Shown here piece after piece: positions 60,252 to 64,000 of a DNA stretch of 64,000 nucleotides. The notes beneath the pieces were generated by a model. That model ran no database searches, had not been told where the DNA came from, and was given only the letters and a program-made list of their open reading frames with translations. The stretch's first letter is position 1, and each line of letters opens with the position of its first letter. Source of the stretch: Curtobacterium sp. Leaf183 (GTDB lineage Bacteria > Actinomycetota > Actinomycetes > Actinomycetales > Microbacteriaceae); contig NZ_LMPO01000008.1 in NCBI RefSeq assembly GCF_001424385.1, positions 838,835-902,834 on the forward strand. Direction: 5' to 3'. A program made the position numbers and the translations under genes.

Positions 60252-61137
60252 AGGGGTCGTCCGGCTGCGCGATGGTCGTGACCGAGGCGGCACGGATGAC
60301 GATCCGGACGTCGGAGGACTGGTCCGGGTTGGCCGCCAGGGCACCGGTGACCCTGACCCACCGGTTCTCCGCCGGGACGGTGCCGTCGGTCGACACCCCG
60401 AGCCCGACGGGCTGTGCGTCGACGGCGCAGCAGCTGATGACGAACCGAGTCAGGGTGAACGAGTCCCCCTGGCCCGGCACCACGAACCCCGTCAGCTCCA
60501 CCCGCTTGCCGACCAGCGAGCTGGTGTCGGTCGTCTGCCGGATGACCGCCGCCCAGTCCTTGACGCCGTAGCCCGACGTGTCAACGGACCCGCTGCCCAG
60601 GAGCGACACCGGGGTGTCCGAGCCCGTCGCGTTCGACAGCGTGGCGGAGTCGACGCTCCGCTGCTGCGCCGTGCGGGCGGAGAGCGTCGTCGGCGGCAGG
60701 ACGAGCATGGCCGCGGTGACGCCGATCGTGGCCAGCGCCGCGAGGCCGCCGAGCAAGGCCCGAGCCGCGCGGGAGGCCCCTGCGGCCCGGGTCGGCGATG
60801 CGTCGTCCGGTCCGGCGTAGTCGTGGGTGTGGCCCGCCCCCCGCGCCACGACGAGCAGTCCTGCAACGGACGCCGGGACCGCGACGACGGCGAGCACCAC
60901 CGTGAACAGCGAGTATCGCGGGTTGATGTACAGGTCGAGGTGCCCGGAGACGGCGAGCCAGAGCGTGCAGAGCGCGACGGCCAGCACGGACCCGAGGCCG
61001 AGCAGCGCCGGTCCGCGCCGGGTGTGCTCGGTGTCGGACGGGTGTCCCGTGTCGGACGGGTGTCCGGTGTCGGACGGGTCTCCCGTGTCGGACGGGTGTC
61101 CCGTGTCGGACGGGTGTCCGGTGTCAGACGAGGACAT
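60241..61137 (-). CDS. TIGR03943/YcgQ-type permease subunit
   Basis: A 298-residue membrane protein of the TIGR03943 family. Two helices near residues 45-95 (LLGLGSVLAVALCTLWLAVS, SLFTVVLAVVAVPASVAGLL), a third near 130, and an extracytoplasmic domain with VGKRVELTGFVVPGQGDSFT and the conserved RFVISCCAVDAQPVGL Cys-Cys motif. It works with the YcgR-type permease, whose 3' end it overlaps by 14 bases. The N-terminal ~40 residues are a tandem SDTGHP repeat encoded by an 18-bp DNA repeat. Some relatives are zinc-regulated, but no Zur site is evident. Confidence 0.85.
   Translation of the reverse strand: MSSSDTGHPSDTGHPSDTGDPSDTGHPSDTGHPSDTEHTRRGPALLGLGSVLAVALCTLWLAVSGHLDLYINPRYSLFTVVLAVVAVPASVAGLLVVARGAGHTHDYAGPDDASPTRAAGASRAARALLGGLAALATIGVTAAMLVLPPTTLSARTAQQRSVDSATLSNATGSDTPVSLLGSGSVDTSGYGVKDWAAVIRQTTDTSSLVGKRVELTGFVVPGQGDSFTLTRFVISCCAVDAQPVGLGVSTDGTVPAENRWVRVTGALAANPDQSSDVRIVIRAASVTTIAQPDDPYEY
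61031..61132 (-). repeat. 18-bp tandem repeat in the YcgQ-like gene
   Basis: Five near-identical units beginning GTGTCGGACGGGTGTCC and one decayed unit lie head to tail at the gene's 5' end. Read in the gene direction, each encodes SDTGHP or SDTGDP. The length is a multiple of three, so copy-number change keeps the frame and alters only the length of a cytoplasmic tail. Confidence 0.85.
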
Positions 61138-62149
61138 TCATCACCAACCCCACGGCAGCGGCGAACAGGACGCAGACGACGCTCAGCAGCACCAGGAAGC
61201 GCGTGCGGAAGGTCGTCCGGAGGAGCGCGATCATCTTCACGTCGATGATCGGCCCGATGATGAGGAACGCCGTGATCGCCCCGGGCAGGAACGTCGAGGC
61301 GAACGACAGCGCGAAGAACGCGTCGACGTTCGAGCACAGCGACACCGTCATCGCCAGGAGCATCATCGCCAGGACGGAGAGCACGGGGTTGCTGCCGATC
61401 GCGACGAGGGTGCTGCGCGGCACCGCGACCTGGATCGCCGCCGCGAGCCCCGCGCCGACGAACAGGGCGGGCATCATCGTCGCGGTCTCGCCGCCGAACT
61501 GCGCCGCGCTCTCCCGCCAACGGTTCCGCGGTGCGACGGCGCCGACGGCAGCGCGGCACCGGGCCTCGAACGCGGGGAGCAGCAGGTCGGCCGGGCGACG
61601 GTGCGCCGCCACGATCCACCCGACCAGGTTCGCCACGACGAACCCGCCGACGATGCGGACGGGCAGGATCCAGCCGGACCAGCCGAAGGCCTGGGCGGTG
61701 CTGACGATGACGAGCGGGTTGAGGATCGGCGCCGCGACCAGGAACGTGACGGCCTCGGCGGGGGTGAACCCGCGGAGCATCAGGCCGCGGGCGAGCGGGA
61801 CGTTGCCGCACTCGCACACCGGGAACAGCATGCCGATCAGCGAGATCACTGCGCGTCGCGGCATCGGCCTGCTCGGCAGGACGCGCTCGAGCGCCCCCTG
61901 CGGGACCCAGACCTCGACGACGATCGACAGCACGATGCCGAGCACCACGAACGGCAGGGACTCGACGACGACGCTGATCGCCAGGGTCAGGAAGTCCTGC
62001 ACCACGTCGGGGAGCCCGGCGTTCCCGACGGACGGGGTGACGAGCCGGATGCCGAGCAGCACGACGACGGCGAGCAGCACGAGCCCGGGGCCGGTCAGGG
62101 TCCGGCTGCGCTGCTGCTGCGGCGGCGTGGTGGTGGTGCGCGTCGTCAC
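61124..62149 (-). CDS. YraQ/YcgR-type permease (DUF318)
   Basis: A 341-residue permease with eight to ten helices. FPVCECGNVPLARGLMLRGF is the conserved Cys-Glu-Cys-Gly-Asn motif and LVAAPILNPLVIVSTAQAFG and MTVSLCSNVDAFFALSFAST are further family blocks. This family moves an unknown small ion or metal/anion-linked substrate. GTG start, preceded by a run of threonines within the gene. The gene starts 19 bases after the TetR stop, so the two may form one transcript. Confidence 0.88.
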   Translation of the reverse strand: MTTRTTTTPPQQQRSRTLTGPGLVLLAVVVLLGIRLVTPSVGNAGLPDVVQDFLTLAISVVVESLPFVVLGIVLSIVVEVWVPQGALERVLPSRPMPRRAVISLIGMLFPVCECGNVPLARGLMLRGFTPAEAVTFLVAAPILNPLVIVSTAQAFGWSGWILPVRIVGGFVVANLVGWIVAAHRRPADLLLPAFEARCRAAVGAVAPRNRWRESAAQFGGETATMMPALFVGAGLAAAIQVAVPRSTLVAIGSNPVLSVLAMMLLAMTVSLCSNVDAFFALSFASTFLPGAITAFLIIGPIIDVKMIALLRTTFRTRFLVLLSVVCVLFAAAVGLVMNVLV

Positions 62150-62168
62150 CGGGACAGGATAGGTGGCG

Positions 62169-62747
62169 TCAGTGTCCGGCGAGCGCGGCGACGTGCCGGT
62201 CGAGCAGGTCGATCGCCCACCCCGTGTCAGCACCGGGCGGCAGCCGGACGACCTGCATCGCGAGGCCGTCGACCAGCGCGTGGAGCCGGCAGGCCTCGTA
62301 CTCCATGTCGGCGCTCGCCACCCCCACCGCGCGGAGGACCCGACCGCACAGGTCCTGCATGTCCGCGACGACCCGGTCGTGGAACGGCCGGAGCTCGGTG
62401 TCCGTCAGAGCCGCGGTGCCGAGTGCCAGGTACACGTCGAGCTCGATGCGGCGTTCTTCGTCGAGGGGCAGCAGCTCGACGAGCACCGCGTGCGCGTAGT
62501 CGACGCCGGCGAGGCCGGTGGGCAGGGCGTCCACCCGGGCGGCGGTGCCGTCGAAGACGAGCGTCAGGGCGTGCTCGCGGACGCTGGCCTGGGTCGGGAA
62601 GGTGTAGCGGACCGTGCTCGGCGCGAGCCCGGCCTCCGCCGCGACGTTCCGGACGCTCAGCGCACCGAGCCCGTCCCGCGCGAGCACCCGACAGGCCGCC
62701 TCGGACACGGTCCTGCGGCGTTCGTCGACGTCCATGCTGCGAGCCAC
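62169..62747 (-). CDS. TetR-family transcriptional regulator of the SMR pair
   Basis: A 192-residue regulator. The HTH is VSEAACRVLARDGLGALSVR, then NVAAEAGLAPSTVRYTFPTQ. The C-terminal domain is typical of TetR_C_6-like proteins. It is divergent from two SMR exporter genes and the intergenic region carries a long inverted repeat, so it is the likely repressor. The GTG at 62747 is used; an ATG four codons inside is possible. Confidence 0.87.
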   Translation of the reverse strand: MARSMDVDERRRTVSEAACRVLARDGLGALSVRNVAAEAGLAPSTVRYTFPTQASVREHALTLVFDGTAARVDALPTGLAGVDYAHAVLVELLPLDEERRIELDVYLALGTAALTDTELRPFHDRVVADMQDLCGRVLRAVGVASADMEYEACRLHALVDGLAMQVVRLPPGADTGWAIDLLDRHVAALAGH

Positions 62748-62759
62748 CCGATCATTGTG

Positions 62760-62815
62760 GCACGACTGTGCGACATCGTGCTAGAACTGGTCTGGTCGTT
62801 GTCGCACAGTCGTGC
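62760..62815. promoter_or_regulatory. Paired TetR operators in the TetR/SMR divergent promoter
   Basis: GCACGACTGTGCGACA (62760-62775) and its exact inverse (62800-62815) flank a 24-base centre. Each arm holds the smaller palindrome GCAC-GACT-GTGC. Two symmetric sites fit cooperative TetR dimers blocking both promoters. Confidence 0.75.
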
Positions 62816-62845
62816 GGGAACGCTCGTGATCGAAGGAGGAACGTC

Positions 62846-63160
62846 ATGGCCTGGGTCGTCCTGGTCCTGTCCGGCGTGCTGGAAGCGGTGTGGGCCACCG
62901 CACTCGGCGCGTCGAACGGCTTCAAGAAGGTGGTGCCGTCGATCGTCTTCGTCGCCGGCATGGCGCTGAGCATGGTCGGCCTGGCGTTCGCGATGACCGC
63001 AATCCCGGTCGGCACCGCCTACGCGGTGTGGGTCGGGATCGGCGCCTCGCTGACGGTCCTCGTCGCCGTGGTCCGTCGACAAGAGGCGGCGTCCGTCGCC
63101 CGCATCGGCCTCGTGCTCGGGCTCGTCGCCTGTGTCATCGGCCTCAAGGTGGTGAGCTGA
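62846..63160 (+). CDS. Small multidrug resistance (SMR) family exporter, subunit 1
   Basis: A 104-residue four-helix protein. VLVLSGVLEAVWATALGASN carries the essential membrane Glu13, and IPVGTAYAVWVGIGASLTVL is the SMR signature of helix 3. It is paired with a second SMR gene one base downstream, which suggests an obligate heterodimer like EbrAB or YkkCD. Substrates may be quaternary ammonium compounds or guanidinium. ATG with AAGGAGGA upstream. Confidence 0.92.
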   Translation: MAWVVLVLSGVLEAVWATALGASNGFKKVVPSIVFVAGMALSMVGLAFAMTAIPVGTAYAVWVGIGASLTVLVAVVRRQEAASVARIGLVLGLVACVIGLKVVS

Positions 63161-63161
63161 G

Positions 63162-63500
63162 GTGCCCTGGATCGTGCTGTTCGTCAGCGCCACGCTCGAG
63201 ACGGTGTGGGCGACCGCCCTCGGCGCGAGCGACGGGTTCACAGAACTCGGCCCGACCCTGCTCTTCGCCGTCACGATCGCGATCAGCCTGGTGGCGTTCG
63301 CGTACGTCCTCAAGCACATCCCGATCAGCACCGCCTACGCCGTGTGGACAGGCACGGGCGCAGCGCTGACAGTGCTGTGGGGGATGGCGACCGGGGCGGA
63401 ACCGGTCACGGTGCTCCGCCTGGTCTTCATCGCGGGGATCGTCGGGTGTGTGGTCGGGCTGAAGCTGCTGCCGGCGCGCCCGCCGGCGCCCCGCGCCTGA
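63162..63500 (+). CDS. Small multidrug resistance (SMR) family exporter, subunit 2
   Basis: A 112-residue SMR protein, with Glu13 in VLFVSATLETVWATALGASD and helix-3 motif IPISTAYAVWTGTGAALTVL. The GTG start lies one base after the stop of the first SMR gene, so translation is coupled. The C-terminus has a short Pro/Arg tail. Confidence 0.92.
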   Translation: MPWIVLFVSATLETVWATALGASDGFTELGPTLLFAVTIAISLVAFAYVLKHIPISTAYAVWTGTGAALTVLWGMATGAEPVTVLRLVFIAGIVGCVVGLKLLPARPPAPRA

Positions 63501-63528
63501 CCCCCCTCCCCCAATCCCAGCCCCACCC

Positions 63529-63595
63529 GGTCGAATCGCGCGTAGAAGGTCGAATCGCGCGTGGGTAGGCGGTTCTTCCGACCACCCGTGCGCGA
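63529..63595. repeat. GGTCGAATCGCGCG repeats, copy 2
   Basis: Two direct copies of GGTCGAATCGCGCGT (starting at 63529 and 63548) are followed by a partial inverted copy, CGCGATTC near 63591. The same 15-mer forms an inverted pair at 15116-15172. It lies after the SMR operon in non-coding sequence. Confidence 0.65.
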
Positions 63596-63631
63596 TTCCG
63601 CTTCCCATGTCGCGCGGTGTGGGTGACAACC

Positions 63632-63681
63632 GACGCGACGGGAGGCCCGGTGCCAGCTGGCACCGGGCCTCCCGTCGCGTC
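63632..63681. repeat. 50-bp perfect palindrome of the GGGAGGCCCGGTGCC family
   Basis: Two exact inverse 25-base halves meet at CAGCTG. Its central 36 bases are identical to the palindrome at 58169. It sits between the convergent SMR operon and the flavin monooxygenase gene. Confidence 0.85.
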
Positions 63682-63693
63682 ACGGTCGTCGGA

Positions 63694-64000
63694 TCAGACC
63701 GACGCTCCGGTGAACTCGTCGACGGCGGCGACGTGGTCGCTGCCGACCGCACCCGCTGCGCGGGCGGCGGCGACCCGTTCGGCGTGGCTCGGCGGGTTGC
63801 TCGGCACGTGGGCCGGACGGCCCTCCTCGTTGATCTTGCGGAGCTCGGGGACGATGTCCTCGGCCAGGATGTCGATCTGCTCGAGGACCGTCTTGAGCGG
63901 CAGACCGGCGTGGTCGACCAGGAACAGCTGGCGCTGGTAGTGCCCGACGTGGTCCTTCATCGTGGCGTACCGGTCGATGACCTCCTGCGGGGAGCCGACC
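63694..64000 (-). CDS. LLM-class flavin-dependent oxidoreductase, C-terminal part (partial at window edge)
   Basis: About 101 residues are visible; the gene runs off the right edge. VGSPQEVIDRYATMKDHVGH is the end-of-barrel signature of luciferase-like monooxygenases, followed by YQRQLFLVDHAGLPLKTVLE and QIDILAEDIVPELRKINEEG, the usual C-terminal helix. A soluble FMN- or F420-dependent enzyme is expected. Substrate cannot be inferred from this part. Confidence 0.82.
   Translation of the reverse strand, partial: VGSPQEVIDRYATMKDHVGHYQRQLFLVDHAGLPLKTVLEQIDILAEDIVPELRKINEEGRPAHVPSNPPSHAERVAAARAAGAVGSDHVAAVDEFTGASV

Noticed and set aside
61031-61132. 18-bp repeats as a CRISPR or VNTR in non-coding DNA
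   Set aside because: There are no spacers, and the units are in frame inside a supported coding sequence.
62150-62168. Zur box for the YcgR/YcgQ genes
   Set aside because: The gap is only 19 bases and contains no AT-rich palindrome of the Zur type.

Overview
This is a high-GC (roughly 70-72 %) actinobacterial chromosome segment with very tight gene spacing, many ATGA/GTGA stop-start overlaps and several GTG/TTG starts. A C50-carotenoid cluster (crtE-crtB-crtI-crtYe-crtYf-crtEb with divergent idi), many sugar ABC transporters under LacI control and a baeRF-type release-factor relative all fit Microbacteriaceae. Curtobacterium or a close relative is my best guess, by inference from content only. 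No rRNA, insertion sequence, prophage or CRISPR array was seen. The one RNA gene is tRNA-Gly(CCC).

Layout. 1-3.7 kb: end of an Ig-like surface protein, a bacterial tyrosine kinase (BY-kinase) of the polysaccharide type behind an AT-rich palindrome, a lipoprotein and an ankyrin protein. 3.7-12.6 kb: a six-gene minus-strand operon (Opp/Dpp-type binding protein, two permeases, double ATPase, alpha/beta hydrolase, GH1 beta-glycosidase) with a LacI repressor and a LacI-type operator, read as uptake and hydrolysis of beta-glucosides. 13-15 kb: GntR repressor and MFS exporter sharing an operator. 15.2-16.4 kb: Rv2629/baeRF-like protein. 16.5-23 kb: four translationally coupled genes for a CUT1-type sugar transporter plus a GH2 beta-galactosidase. 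23-30 kb: rRNA methyltransferase-like protein, DUF3151, ABC-F ATPase, SDR, YihY/DUF3618 pair, Gfo/Idh/MocA oxidoreductase. 30-36 kb: C50 carotenoid cluster with idi divergent across about 21 bp. 36.5-42 kb: LacI repressor and a MmsA-MmsB-ChvE-like monosaccharide transporter, both promoters carrying the same operator. 42-43.6 kb: a HepT/MntA-like pair (XRE fused to MntA) and dcd. 43.7-48.5 kb: GNAT, CopD-CtaG fusion and two DUF6177-like genes. 48.7-50.4 kb: tRNA-Gly followed by a lower-GC patch with a secreted six-cysteine protein and a cold-shock-domain-like protein. 50.5-56.6 kb: SDRs and regulators, sarcosine-oxidase-like flavoenzyme, glycerate kinase. 57-58 kb: zinc alcohol dehydrogenase. 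58-64 kb: GNAT, beta-propeller-like exported protein, YcgQ/YcgR-type permease pair, TetR with a paired SMR exporter, and the end of a flavin monooxygenase.

The most notable non-gene signals are three dispersed intergenic element families: (a) long perfect or near-perfect palindromes built on GGGAGGC(C/A)CGGTGC at five or more sites; (b) a composite element of about 150 bp with GCAC(G/C)GTGC units around a central hairpin, present at two loci with matching spacing; (c) an AGGTCGAATCGCGCG motif at two loci. The least conventional gene-level candidates are the HepT/XRE-MntA pair, in which HepT lacks the usual Arg and His of its active site but keeps the Tyr, and the tRNA-adjacent secreted protein plus CSD-like pair.
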